Shown here one piece after another: positions 1 through 6,405 of a DNA stretch of 7,234 nucleotides. Each line of letters opens with the position of its first letter. Position 1 is the first letter of the stretch. Source of the stretch: an uncultured Collinsella sp. (lineage in GTDB: Bacteria; Actinomycetota; Coriobacteriia; Coriobacteriales; Coriobacteriaceae); assembly GCA_902495355.1 (NCBI GenBank), contig CABUWV010000028.1, positions 1-7,234 on the forward strand, given 5' to 3'. A program made the translations under genes and the position numbers. The notes beneath the pieces were generated by a model, which saw nothing but the letters and a program-made list of their open reading frames with translations, was not told where the DNA came from and made no database searches.

Positions 1-19
1 CGGCCCCGCCTGGCATGTG

Positions 20-43
20 CGCGGATATGTCCGCCAATCCGCG
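20..43. other. Small inverted repeat downstream of the lipoprotein gene
   Basis: A 7-bp perfect inverted repeat (CGCGGAT at 20-26, ATCCGCG at 37-43) encloses a 10-nt loop, 17 bases past the lipoprotein stop codon. A shorter alternative stem, GCGGA/TCCGC, competes with it. On the minus strand no T-run follows, so it does not qualify as a standard intrinsic terminator. It could still protect the 3' end of the transcript. Nothing else is recognisable in positions 1-60. Confidence 0.3.
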
Positions 44-60
44 GCTATCGGTGTCTGCCG

Positions 61-903
61 TTACGCGATGGTTGCGCTGTAGGAGGCGACGTCCTCGTAG
101 GAATCGGTCAGGTAGGCGTCGATGCCGATGGTCGTGTTGACCAGGTCGTCAAGGCTGTCAAGCTCGCCGCTCGAGAACGTGAATTCCTCGGTGGCGCTGG
201 TGCCGGGCATCAGGTTAGCCGAGAACCAGGGTTCCTTCATAGTGCCGTTGACGTTGGTCTTGCCGGAAGGAGCGTAGAAGGTCAGGTCCTTGTCGCTCTT
301 GTTGGTGATGTTGACGACAAAGCCGATGTCGCCCCAGTCGTCCTTGAACTTCTCGGTGATGGTGATGGTGCACAGATCGTCATCGGCGACGGTGACGGCG
401 GGGGAGATTTCGACACTCTGGACGTCGTCGTCTTCGACGGCCTCATCGACCTCTTCTTCCTTCTCGGCCGCCTCGCGATCCTTCTTCACCGTGCCGGACA
501 GATCCTTGTCGGACTTGGTGAAGATAAGCTTGTCGCCTTCCACCTCAAGGACGAGCTTGTCGTCCTTGAGCTTCAGGTCGTGCGACTCATCTTCGGCGGT
601 GATCGTTACGGTGGTGGCGTCCTTGGCCTCCCATTTCAGGTCGGCGACCTCAAGGAACATATCGAGGACGCCTGTGCCGTCCTCGTCGAGGATCAGGACG
701 CAGTTGAGGCCCCACTCCTTGAGCATATCCATGTACTCATCGGTGAGCTCTTCGCCATCCAAGGTTCCACCCGAGTACTGCCAGCTGTCGACGAAGTTGG
801 CCTTGGGGTCCTTGCCGCCGCCGCTGCAGCCCGTCAGGGCAAAGGCGAGCGCCAGGACGCATGTCAGGAATGCGAGTACGGATTTTTTAAACGTTGTCTT
901 CAT
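61..903 (-). CDS. Two-domain secreted lipoprotein of unknown function
   Basis: Predicted 280-residue lipoprotein. The N-terminus has lysines (K2, K6, K7), a hydrophobic stretch (about 9-23) and a lipobox L23-T24-G25-C26, so the mature protein should be lipidated on C26 and face outward from the membrane. Residues 36-130 look like a small beta-barrel, lipocalin-like module: an FVDSW start, then alternating strands around LDEDGTG and ending LIFTK. A very acidic linker follows (about 140-162, runs of E and D). Residues 163-280 resemble an immunoglobulin-like beta domain common in Gram-positive lipoproteins (FVVNITNKSDKDLTF, then an FTFSSGELD segment). The start is supported by AAGGAGG (909-915) five bases before the ATG. 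It lies 80 bp downstream of the SPFH gene on the same strand and may be co-transcribed, although a hairpin lies between them. No enzymatic motif is visible, so the function is unknown; binding a ligand or cell-envelope component is a guess. Confidence 0.9.
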   Translation of the reverse strand: MKTTFKKSVLAFLTCVLALAFALTGCSGGGKDPKANFVDSWQYSGGTLDGEELTDEYMDMLKEWGLNCVLILDEDGTGVLDMFLEVADLKWEAKDATTVTITAEDESHDLKLKDDKLVLEVEGDKLIFTKSDKDLSGTVKKDREAAEKEEEVDEAVEDDDVQSVEISPAVTVADDDLCTITITEKFKDDWGDIGFVVNITNKSDKDLTFYAPSGKTNVNGTMKEPWFSANLMPGTSATEEFTFSSGELDSLDDLVNTTIGIDAYLTDSYEDVASYSATIA

Positions 904-942
904 GGTGTCCTCCTTTATCGAACGAAACCCATAGAAGCAAAT

Positions 943-964
943 GCGGGGGTGGCGGATCCCCCGC
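943..964 (-). other. GC-rich hairpin between the SPFH and lipoprotein genes
   Basis: Arms GCGGGGG (943-949) and CCCCCGC (958-964) form a perfect 7-bp stem with an 8-nt loop, 19 bases after the SPFH gene stop. An alternative stem GGCGG/CCGCC (951-955 with 961-965) overlaps it. On the minus strand the hairpin is followed by ATTTGCTTC, a poor U-tract. It may be a weak or partial terminator that lowers expression of the lipoprotein relative to the upstream genes, or an mRNA-stabilising structure. Confidence 0.4.
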
Positions 965-983
965 CAATTACCAGATAGAGGGG

Positions 984-2219
984 CTAGGGCCGGGGCGTTC
1001 CGCAGTTGCTGCAGAACTTGCCGCCATTTTCGCTACCGCAGTTGGGACAGAACCACTTGGCCGGTGCCGGGGCGGGTGCGGGACTGCCGCACTCGGAGCA
1101 GAACTTGCCGGTGTTGGTGGCGCCGCAGCTGCAAGTCCACGTGCCGGCCGCAGGTGCGGCGGCAGGAGCCGGGGCGGGTGCCGGAGCCGGCTGTGGGGCG
1201 GCCTGCTGCTGTGCCTGGCCGGCGGCGAACAGCTGGCTGGCGTTCATGCCGCCCATGCCGCCTGCCATGCCCATGCCCATAAAGCCTGCCATCGCGCCGT
1301 TGGGGTTGGCGGCTGCCGCGCGCATTGCGTCGCTCTGGGCGCTGGCAATGTTGGCGGCTGCCATGGTGGGATCGCGCATGACCGCGGCCTTCTGCAGGTC
1401 CTTGATCATCTGCTCGTCTTCTTGCGAGGCGGCGATGGAGTTGACGCCAAAGCTCACGATCTCGACGCCGCGCAGGTCACGCCAGTCGGCAGAGAGGACC
1501 TCGTTGAGCGCGCGGGCGAGCTCGGTGGTGTGGCCGGGGATGGCGCTGTAGCGGATGCCCATCTCCGAGATCTTGGCAAAGGCGGGTTGCAGGGCGGTGA
1601 GCAGCTCGGACTTAAGCTGGCTGTCGATCTTGTCGCGCGTGTAGCTATCGGTCACGTTGCCGCATACGTTGGTGTAGAACAGCAGCGGGTTGGTGATGCG
1701 GTACGAATACTCGCCGTTGCAGCGCACGGAGATGTCGACGTCCAGGCCAATGTTGTTATCGACCACGCGGAAGGGCACGGGCGAGGCGGTGCCGTATTTG
1801 TTGCCGATGATCTCCTTGGTGTTGATGAAGTAGACGCGCTGGTCCTTGCCCGCGTCGCCGCCAAAGGTAAAACGGCTGCCGATATTGGCGAAGGTCTCCT
1901 TGATGGAGTCGCCCAGGTTGCCGCTAAAGACGCTCGGCTCGCTGCCGGTGTCAAAGATGAACTCACCGGGCTCCAGCGCGACTTCGATGATCTTGCCGTT
2001 TTGCACCACGAGCATGCCCTGGCCGTCGTTGACGGCGATGACCGAGCCGTTGGAGATGACGTTGTCCTCGCCGCGCGTGTTGGAGCTGCGGCCGCCGGTG
2101 CGCTTGCTGCCCTTGCAGGCCAAGACGTCAGCGGGCATCGATTCGCAGTAGATAAATTCCTTCCACTGGTCGGCCATGACGCCGCCGGCAGCACCCAATC
2201 CAGCTTTCAAGAGTCCCAT
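984..2219 (-). CDS. SPFH-domain protein with C-terminal double zinc ribbon (YdjI-like)
   Basis: 411-residue protein of the SPFH (stomatin/prohibitin/flotillin/HflKC) group often labelled 'virion core protein, YdjI family'. These proteins oligomerise on membrane surfaces as scaffolds. The first ~290 residues hold the conserved body: MADQWKEFIY near the N-terminus, GQGMLVVQNGKI, the YFINTKEIIGNKYGT segment, and GVEIVSFGVNSI at the end of the SPFH fold. A helical stretch rich in Q, K and A follows, then a Gly/Met-rich section (about 308-333) and an Ala/Pro/Gln linker (about 335-358). The C-terminus has two ribbons: C363, C365, C374, C377 and C391, C394, C403, C406. There is no signal peptide or membrane helix, so it is probably cytoplasmic and recruited to the membrane, perhaps by the upstream membrane protein. 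The start has AAAGGA (2229-2234) nine bases upstream. The 48-bp gap to the upstream gene suggests one operon. Family assignment is firm; the role here is inferred. Confidence 0.9.
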   Translation of the reverse strand: MGLLKAGLGAAGGVMADQWKEFIYCESMPADVLACKGSKRTGGRSSNTRGEDNVISNGSVIAVNDGQGMLVVQNGKIIEVALEPGEFIFDTGSEPSVFSGNLGDSIKETFANIGSRFTFGGDAGKDQRVYFINTKEIIGNKYGTASPVPFRVVDNNIGLDVDISVRCNGEYSYRITNPLLFYTNVCGNVTDSYTRDKIDSQLKSELLTALQPAFAKISEMGIRYSAIPGHTTELARALNEVLSADWRDLRGVEIVSFGVNSIAASQEDEQMIKDLQKAAVMRDPTMAAANIASAQSDAMRAAAANPNGAMAGFMGMGMAGGMGGMNASQLFAAGQAQQQAAPQPAPAPAPAPAAAPAAGTWTCSCGATNTGKFCSECGSPAPAPAPAKWFCPNCGSENGGKFCSNCGTPRP

Positions 2220-2267
2220 GGTGATCTTCCTTTCTCGTCAAAGGCCGGGTGGTATTGGTCAGGATGG

Positions 2268-3590
2268 TTAATCGTCCTTGTCGTCCTTCATGACAACGGT
2301 GGTCTCGGTGTGGCTGAAGGTGTCGTGCTTCTCGGTCAGGTCGAGCTCGCCACAGTAGCAATCGGCGTGGGTGGCCTCGTTGGCCGTCTTGAGCTGGCCC
2401 ACCAGCAGCACGTCTGCGATGACCACGATGATCAGCGGCGCGACGATGTTGATGAGGATGCCCTCGATATCAAAGGTGAGGTAATCCGGATCGAAGGCGT
2501 TCTCACCCATGAAGAGGATCTGGGAGAGGACAAATCCGATCACAAAGAACAGCACCGAGGCGATAGCGAGCTTGGGCTTGGAGCAAGGAAGCTCGCCGAC
2601 CATACGGCCGGTTTGGCCGTTCATGGCAAACAGGTAGCTCTTGCCGTTCCACGAGGTGGAAAGCATCCACACGGGGAACAGGGCATAGTCGCTGTCTTCC
2701 CAGGTGTAGTCGAGCTGCTTGCTTTCGACCGTGGCATCGTCATATTCGTCGACGACGGTTTCGCGCAGGGCCGAGATCGTGCTTTCCTCCATGCGGCGTT
2801 CGGCGCGCGCCTTGCAGGTTTCGCAGTCCTCGTCGTAGCGGTTGGCGATGTAGCCGGGCATATACGCGACCGAAAACGGGCGCAGGGCATCGTAGTCAAA
2901 CGGCTCGATGGCGTCCATGTGGCCGTCGGGCATCTTGGACGATCCGTCGACGGGCACGCGCTTAAACGAGATGTTTCCCTTGCGGTAGGCGTCGTAGTGG
3001 TCGGTGGTCGTGACGGTGCGGTCGGATTCCTCGGTCACGGTCTCGTTGGTCGCATCAAAGTACACTTCGCCGTCCACGCGGGCGCCGTAAAGCCAAAACG
3101 GCACGTAGACGCCTTGGACTTCGTCGATGTGGTTGCCGGTGACAAAGCTCTTGGGCAGCAGGATCTTGCCCTTGTAGTGCTCTTTGAGCGCGGCCATAAC
3201 GTCGTCGCGGCCGAGCTTAAATGGAATCACCAGGTCGGGCGAGAAGTCGCCCGAAAGCTGACCGGGCGCTACGGCGGAGTTGCCGCAGTACGGGCAGGCG
3301 GTGACAGCGACGGTGCCGTCGGACACGAGCTCGGCGCCGCACGACGAGCAGATGTAGCCGGCGTTTTGGGCGAGCTCCTGCACCGCGTCGTCGGCGACGG
3401 GCTTTGGCGTTGCGGCTGCGGCATCGGCTTTGGCGTCTGCCTTGTCCTGGCGCTCGCGATAGAGGGCCTCGACTTCTTCGACTTCAAAGCGCGAGTCACA
3501 GTAGTCGCAGACGAGCTTTTGCTCGGCGCTTGCAAAATGCAAGGGGCCACCGCAGGCAGGGCACTGATAGTTAACGCTCTCGAAGGCCAT
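2268..3590 (-). CDS. Membrane protein with N-terminal TFIIB-type zinc ribbons (YdjG-like)
   Basis: 440-residue protein. The N-terminus carries two four-cysteine zinc ribbons: C10, C13, C28, C31 and C81, C84, C99, C102, separated by an acidic, Ala/Lys-rich helical linker (about 36-75). The central body (about 115-330) contains the PFKLGRDDV, YVPFWLYGARVDG and YALFPVWMLSTSWNGK blocks typical of the bacterial 'TFIIB-type zinc ribbon-containing protein' family. Two hydrophobic helices follow (about 341-361 and 377-400), leaving a short hydrophilic tail of about 40 residues. Both termini are probably cytoplasmic. Bacillus subtilis YdjG has the same plan and works with the SPFH protein YdjI to place a PspA homologue at the membrane. 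Here the gene lies between the DUF4428-like gene (24 bp upstream) and the SPFH gene (48 bp downstream), which supports a joint complex. AAAGGA six bases before the ATG supports the start. The ribbons more likely mediate protein contacts than DNA binding. Confidence 0.88.
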   Translation of the reverse strand: MAFESVNYQCPACGGPLHFASAEQKLVCDYCDSRFEVEEVEALYRERQDKADAKADAAAATPKPVADDAVQELAQNAGYICSSCGAELVSDGTVAVTACPYCGNSAVAPGQLSGDFSPDLVIPFKLGRDDVMAALKEHYKGKILLPKSFVTGNHIDEVQGVYVPFWLYGARVDGEVYFDATNETVTEESDRTVTTTDHYDAYRKGNISFKRVPVDGSSKMPDGHMDAIEPFDYDALRPFSVAYMPGYIANRYDEDCETCKARAERRMEESTISALRETVVDEYDDATVESKQLDYTWEDSDYALFPVWMLSTSWNGKSYLFAMNGQTGRMVGELPCSKPKLAIASVLFFVIGFVLSQILFMGENAFDPDYLTFDIEGILINIVAPLIIVVIADVLLVGQLKTANEATHADCYCGELDLTEKHDTFSHTETTVVMKDDKDD

Positions 3591-3614
3591 GATCGGTCCT
3601 TTCGCTGCCGGAGG

Positions 3615-4352
3615 CTATGCGCCGATGGCGCCGCCGCAGTATTCGCAGCGCCCGCTGGCATCGGGAATGGTGGTGGCTCCGCAGAAGGGGCAGGTCACCG
3701 CGGTCTTGGGGGCCTTGGCGGCCACGACGCTGTCGCGCGTCTCCTGGCGCAGCTGCACCAGCGCATCGCGGACTTCGGTTGCCTGGCGCTTGGCCTCGCG
3801 ATATTCGATGGAGCCGCGCTGATCGATGGTGGAGTCGTTCACGCGCAGGTTGATCTCGGTAAAGTACGGCGTGTTGACGTGGATGGTCAGATTAAAGTCG
3901 TAATCCAGGTCGTAGCGCGGCGGGTTGTAGCTCTCGCGCTCGCCGTCCTTGGTCTCGCGATAGATCTCGGTGCGCTGCTCGTCGATATCCATATCGCAGC
4001 CGAGTACCTGCGAGAACTCGATGATGTCGGGATTGGCGTCGCGCCAGCGGCTCTGCGAAGTGATGATCAGCAGGCCCGCGTCCTCATCGAGCATAATATT
4101 GGTGCGCCCGGCAGAAAGCGTGCGCGTGGGGTTGAACGAAGACAGGCGCTCGGCGTTGGCCTCGCGGTAGGCGAGTTGCTCACGGATATCGTCCGCGGTG
4201 CTGGAGCGATAGCCGTGAAAGTAGGGGGAGAGCTTGCCGGCGCACTCTTTGCACAGGTAGCCTTCATTGATTTTTGTCTTACCTAGAAGTCCCAGCTCGG
4301 TACCGCAAATCGCGCACTCTTTCTTCTCGAACATCTTGTCAAAGAAGCCCAT
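3615..4352 (-). CDS. DUF4428-like zinc-ribbon protein, first gene of the SPFH operon
   Basis: 245-residue soluble protein. Residues 13-37 form a treble-clef-like four-cysteine site (C13, C16, C34, C37) of the DUF4428 type, starting MGFFDKMFEKKECAICG. The middle (about 75-190) is a mixed alpha/beta region with blocks LITSQSRWRDANPD, FNLTIHVNTPYF and INLRVNDSTID; it resembles other DUF4428 proteins and has no catalytic signature I recognise. A helical stretch (about 180-210) leads to a C-terminal ribbon C221, C224, C236, C239. There are no membrane segments. GGGAGG five bases before the ATG supports the start. It is the promoter-proximal gene of the three-gene set. All three encoded proteins carry paired CxxC ribbons, suggesting they assemble with one another. 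The function is unknown; a cytoplasmic adaptor of the membrane-SPFH assembly is the best inference. Confidence 0.85.
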   Translation of the reverse strand: MGFFDKMFEKKECAICGTELGLLGKTKINEGYLCKECAGKLSPYFHGYRSSTADDIREQLAYREANAERLSSFNPTRTLSAGRTNIMLDEDAGLLIITSQSRWRDANPDIIEFSQVLGCDMDIDEQRTEIYRETKDGERESYNPPRYDLDYDFNLTIHVNTPYFTEINLRVNDSTIDQRGSIEYREAKRQATEVRDALVQLRQETRDSVVAAKAPKTAVTCPFCGATTIPDASGRCEYCGGAIGA

Positions 4353-4360
4353 GGCTGCCT

Positions 4361-4398
4361 CCCATCAACAGGTAGCGTGTGTCACTTTTGATGATGGG
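4361..4398 (-). promoter_or_regulatory. Possible ribosome-site-sequestering hairpin in the zinc-ribbon operon leader
   Basis: CCCATCA (4361-4367) and TGATGGG (4392-4398) are perfect complements around a 24-nt loop. In the minus-strand mRNA the downstream arm runs into the GGGAGG ribosome binding site of the first operon gene. With two bulged bases, pairing can extend from CTCCC into GGGAG. Such a fold would hide the ribosome binding site. The stem is short and the loop is long, so it could be coincidental. No convincing -35/-10 pair was found for the operon in 4353-4470. Confidence 0.3.
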
Positions 4399-4471
4399 GG
4401 AGTGTGCGATCCTTCGCGATACCCAGACGGCTCAAGGAGTCTCCACAACTGGGACACATGGCCCATTTTTA

Positions 4472-4575
4472 ACTAGTCATTGGGGGCGTTCTTAAACGAC
4501 TGGTCGCGGGGGACACTCTTCGGCCACTCATTGGGGACGTACTTAAATGAGTGGTGGTTGGAGACACTCCTGGCC
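4472..4575. repeat. Two tandem 51-bp-period hairpin repeats
   Basis: Two units follow each other with a period of exactly 51 bp, measured both at the loop (4482 to 4533) and at GACACTC (4512 to 4563). Each unit is a hairpin with a 13-nt loop followed by a GACACTC...GGCC tail. Unit 1 stem: ACTAGTCATT (4472-4481) with AACGACTGGT (4495-4504), eight Watson-Crick pairs, one G.T and one mismatch. Unit 2 stem: CCACTCATT (4524-4532) with AATGAGTGG (4546-4554), nine perfect pairs. The loops GGGGGCGTTCTTA and GGGGACGTACTTA match at 11 of 13 positions. The arms differ between units but stay complementary. It resembles REP-type intergenic elements, but I do not recognise a named family. A possible degenerate tail of a third unit lies at 4451-4463. 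Confidence 0.8.
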
Positions 4576-4680
4576 GAGCTAGAGATCGCGCGCGTTCCTT
4601 CTGGTCCATGCGGCTCAAAATCGCGGCGTGATGTGGACGGCTGGGGTCGAATTGGCAACATTTCGAGCCTGGCTTCGATA
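4576..4680. other. Intergenic stretch with no recognisable gene
   Basis: This lies between the hairpin repeats and the regulator promoter. Short open frames cross it on both strands, but none has a ribosome binding site or recognisable protein. A weak direct-repeat pair (GAGCCTGG at 4665 and GAGACTGG at 4683, 18 bp apart) lies just before and within the promoter and could be an operator, though it is only partly conserved. The whole 4353-4739 spacer contains only the leader hairpin, the repeats, this stretch and the promoter. Confidence 0.4.
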
Positions 4681-4709
4681 TTGAGACTGGTTCTTTATTA
4701 AAATAGATT
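4681..4709 (+). promoter_or_regulatory. Sigma-70-type promoter for the LuxR-type regulator
   Basis: TTGAGA (4681-4686, five of six matches to the -35 consensus) is followed after exactly 17 bp by TAGATT (4704-4709, four of six to the -10 consensus). Transcription would begin around 4716, giving a leader of about 24 nt before the ATG at 4740. The local sequence is much more AT-rich than its surroundings. The placement also argues against the upstream TTG start at 4719. Confidence 0.6.
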
Positions 4710-4739
4710 TCCAGACAATTGAGCGGCCGGGGGTTAACC

Positions 4740-6284
4740 ATGAGGGGCATGGGAGACACAACCGCATATCTGCGTCGGGGCATTCGGGAGATTATATGCC
4801 TGGCGCTGTTCTTCTTCACGTTTTTGGCGTGCGAGTATCTCTTTGATGTGCGCATAGCCGAGTTCGTGCCATCGAGTGAGGTCGTCATCTACGAGAGCAT
4901 CGTTGTCGGCGCGAGCGTGATTGGCTTTTTCGTACGCCCATTTCTGTACTATCGCCTTCCCCAGACGATCGATGCGACGAGCGATATTACAGGCGTGCTG
5001 TTGGTATCGGCGTTGCTGCTGATGATTACGGCAGTGCGGTTTGAGGTAGTAATTGCCGGCGGCCTGGTGGCGTGCTGCGCCCTGGGCTATTGCGGATCGA
5101 CCGCCCATGCCAATCTTGCGCGGCGTTTTGCGCAGACGCCCTGCCTGGCGCGCGCCGCCGCACTTTCCTATGCCATGGGCGTTCTGGTACAGGTGACCAA
5201 CCACATGGTGATGCCTGTCGGTATTCCTCAGCAGGCTGTTCTGGTCGTCTGTGCGATCGCGCAGGTGGCGTTGCTCCACGGTGCCCGACGCGCCAAGCTG
5301 CGCGACGAGTCTGACCCCAACTTTGAACCCAGTGCTGCCGGGCTTTCGGTAGATGCTCTGGAATATGGCGCCAAGTGGCATGACGATCCCGAGGCAAAGG
5401 CGGCATTCCGTCGCGCCGTAGTTCGCCTGACCGTGGCGACGGCGTATCTTTCCAGCGTATTCGCCGCTCTCAACGCGGGCTTCACGACCTTGCATGCTGT
5501 CGGAGCCGTCGATTTGGGCGATTGGCCGCGCCTGCTGCTTGTCGTGAGCTCGTTGGTCGCTGGCGCACTATTTGACCTGCACGGCCGCTCGTATATGAAT
5601 ATCGGCATGACATGTGCCGCCATACTGTCCACGCTTTCGTTCTTTGTGCTCATCATCGACGGCAACGGCGGCAACGAGCTTGCTGCCACGATCATCTTTT
5701 ACCTGGGCTCGGGCTTCTTTGTGGTGTTCTTTACCACAAAATATGCCGCCGTCTCGCTCTATGCGCGCTGGTCATATTTTTGGCCGTGCATGGGTCGCGT
5801 CGTCAACAACGTGTGCTCGATGCTCGTGACGGCGCCGGCGGTGGCGATCATCTCGAGTCAAAACGTGCTGGCTGCGGTCGGTGCGGCGCTCGTGATGTTT
5901 GTGGGCATTGCGATTACGCTGCTGGGGCAGTTGGGGCAACGAGCCGATGATGCCGCGATGCAGGATGGCCTGCCGCTTGCCACCGACGATCTTGGTGGGG
6001 ATCTTGCGCCCACATGCTCCGACCCCGAGCCCGTGGAGGCAGCGGAGCTCACGTCCGATGAACGCCTCGATGCTTTCGTCGCCACCTTTGGGCTTACAGA
6101 GCGCGAGCGCGATATTCTTGAGGTCTTGGTCGTTTCGGACCAGAGCGTTCAGGACATCGCCACAACGCTTTTCCTTTCGCGCTCCACGCTCTATCGTCAC
6201 ATTTCCTCGATCAACAAAAAGGCCGGTACCGTCTCGCGTGTGGCCCTTATCAACTTCTTCTGGTCCTGGACGCCCAAGGACTAG
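4740..6284 (+). CDS. Membrane-embedded LuxR-type transcriptional regulator (12 predicted helices)
   Basis: 514-residue protein with about twelve hydrophobic segments between residues 17 and 398, an acidic hydrophilic linker (399-449) and a C-terminal LuxR/GerE helix-turn-helix (450-510). In the latter, LTERERDILEVL starts the domain and VQDIATTLFLSRSTLYRHISSINKKAG covers the DNA-binding helices. The layout matches the LuxR-type regulators expanded in gut Coriobacteriia, some linked to substrate-induced metabolic genes; the membrane part resembles a transporter fold and may act as the sensor. There is no receiver domain and no histidine kinase nearby, so it is probably a one-component system. 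The same frame is open back to a TTG at 4719, but ATG 4740 is preferred: GGGGG lies seven bases upstream and the promoter would leave the TTG almost leaderless. It stands alone, divergent from the zinc-ribbon operon and 121 bp before pyrE. Its target is unknown; either divergent neighbour or itself is possible. Confidence 0.9.
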   Translation: MRGMGDTTAYLRRGIREIICLALFFFTFLACEYLFDVRIAEFVPSSEVVIYESIVVGASVIGFFVRPFLYYRLPQTIDATSDITGVLLVSALLLMITAVRFEVVIAGGLVACCALGYCGSTAHANLARRFAQTPCLARAAALSYAMGVLVQVTNHMVMPVGIPQQAVLVVCAIAQVALLHGARRAKLRDESDPNFEPSAAGLSVDALEYGAKWHDDPEAKAAFRRAVVRLTVATAYLSSVFAALNAGFTTLHAVGAVDLGDWPRLLLVVSSLVAGALFDLHGRSYMNIGMTCAAILSTLSFFVLIIDGNGGNELAATIIFYLGSGFFVVFFTTKYAAVSLYARWSYFWPCMGRVVNNVCSMLVTAPAVAIISSQNVLAAVGAALVMFVGIAITLLGQLGQRADDAAMQDGLPLATDDLGGDLAPTCSDPEPVEAAELTSDERLDAFVATFGLTERERDILEVLVVSDQSVQDIATTLFLSRSTLYRHISSINKKAGTVSRVALINFFWSWTPKD

Positions 6285-6405
6285 CGTATGAGCCGCCGCC
6301 CAGTCCCTTACTCTAACGGGGGGGTGTGGCCTCAAAGCATGCCCACATCGACGCCTCGCCTGCGCTAAACTGAAGAGCACGTACGCAATTACGAGAGGAG
6401 CCCGC

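Noticed and set aside
290..934. Plus-strand frame of 214 codons opposite the lipoprotein gene
   Set aside because: Its serine-rich translation is the complement of an acidic lipoprotein with a clear lipobox and AAGGAGG ribosome site, so it is a shadow.
894..4286. Open plus-strand frame of 1130 codons running antisense to the three zinc-ribbon genes
   Set aside because: The three genes share one reading phase, and this frame is their exact codon complement. It stays open because the genes avoid TTA, CTA and TCA codons, as expected in a GC-rich genome. The translation is low-complexity (G, A, V, H, D-rich) and matches no family I know.
4472..4575. CRISPR array
   Set aside because: There are only two units, with imperfect repeats and no unique spacers between conserved direct repeats. 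The similarity covers the loops and tails, not a spacer-repeat pattern.
4719..4739. Upstream TTG start for the LuxR-type regulator
   Set aside because: It has no ribosome binding site and lies about 3 bases after the predicted transcription start. ATG 4740 has GGGGG at a suitable distance.
4469..4888. Short open frames across the hairpin repeats on both strands
   Set aside because: They stay open partly because the repeat period (51 bp) is 17 codons, which makes repeated peptide patterns. They lack ribosome binding sites and overlap the regulator gene.
6300..6340. Possible terminator after the LuxR-type gene (C-rich then seven G's)
   Set aside because: Only short, interrupted C/G pairing is possible and no T-run follows, so I do not call a terminator here.
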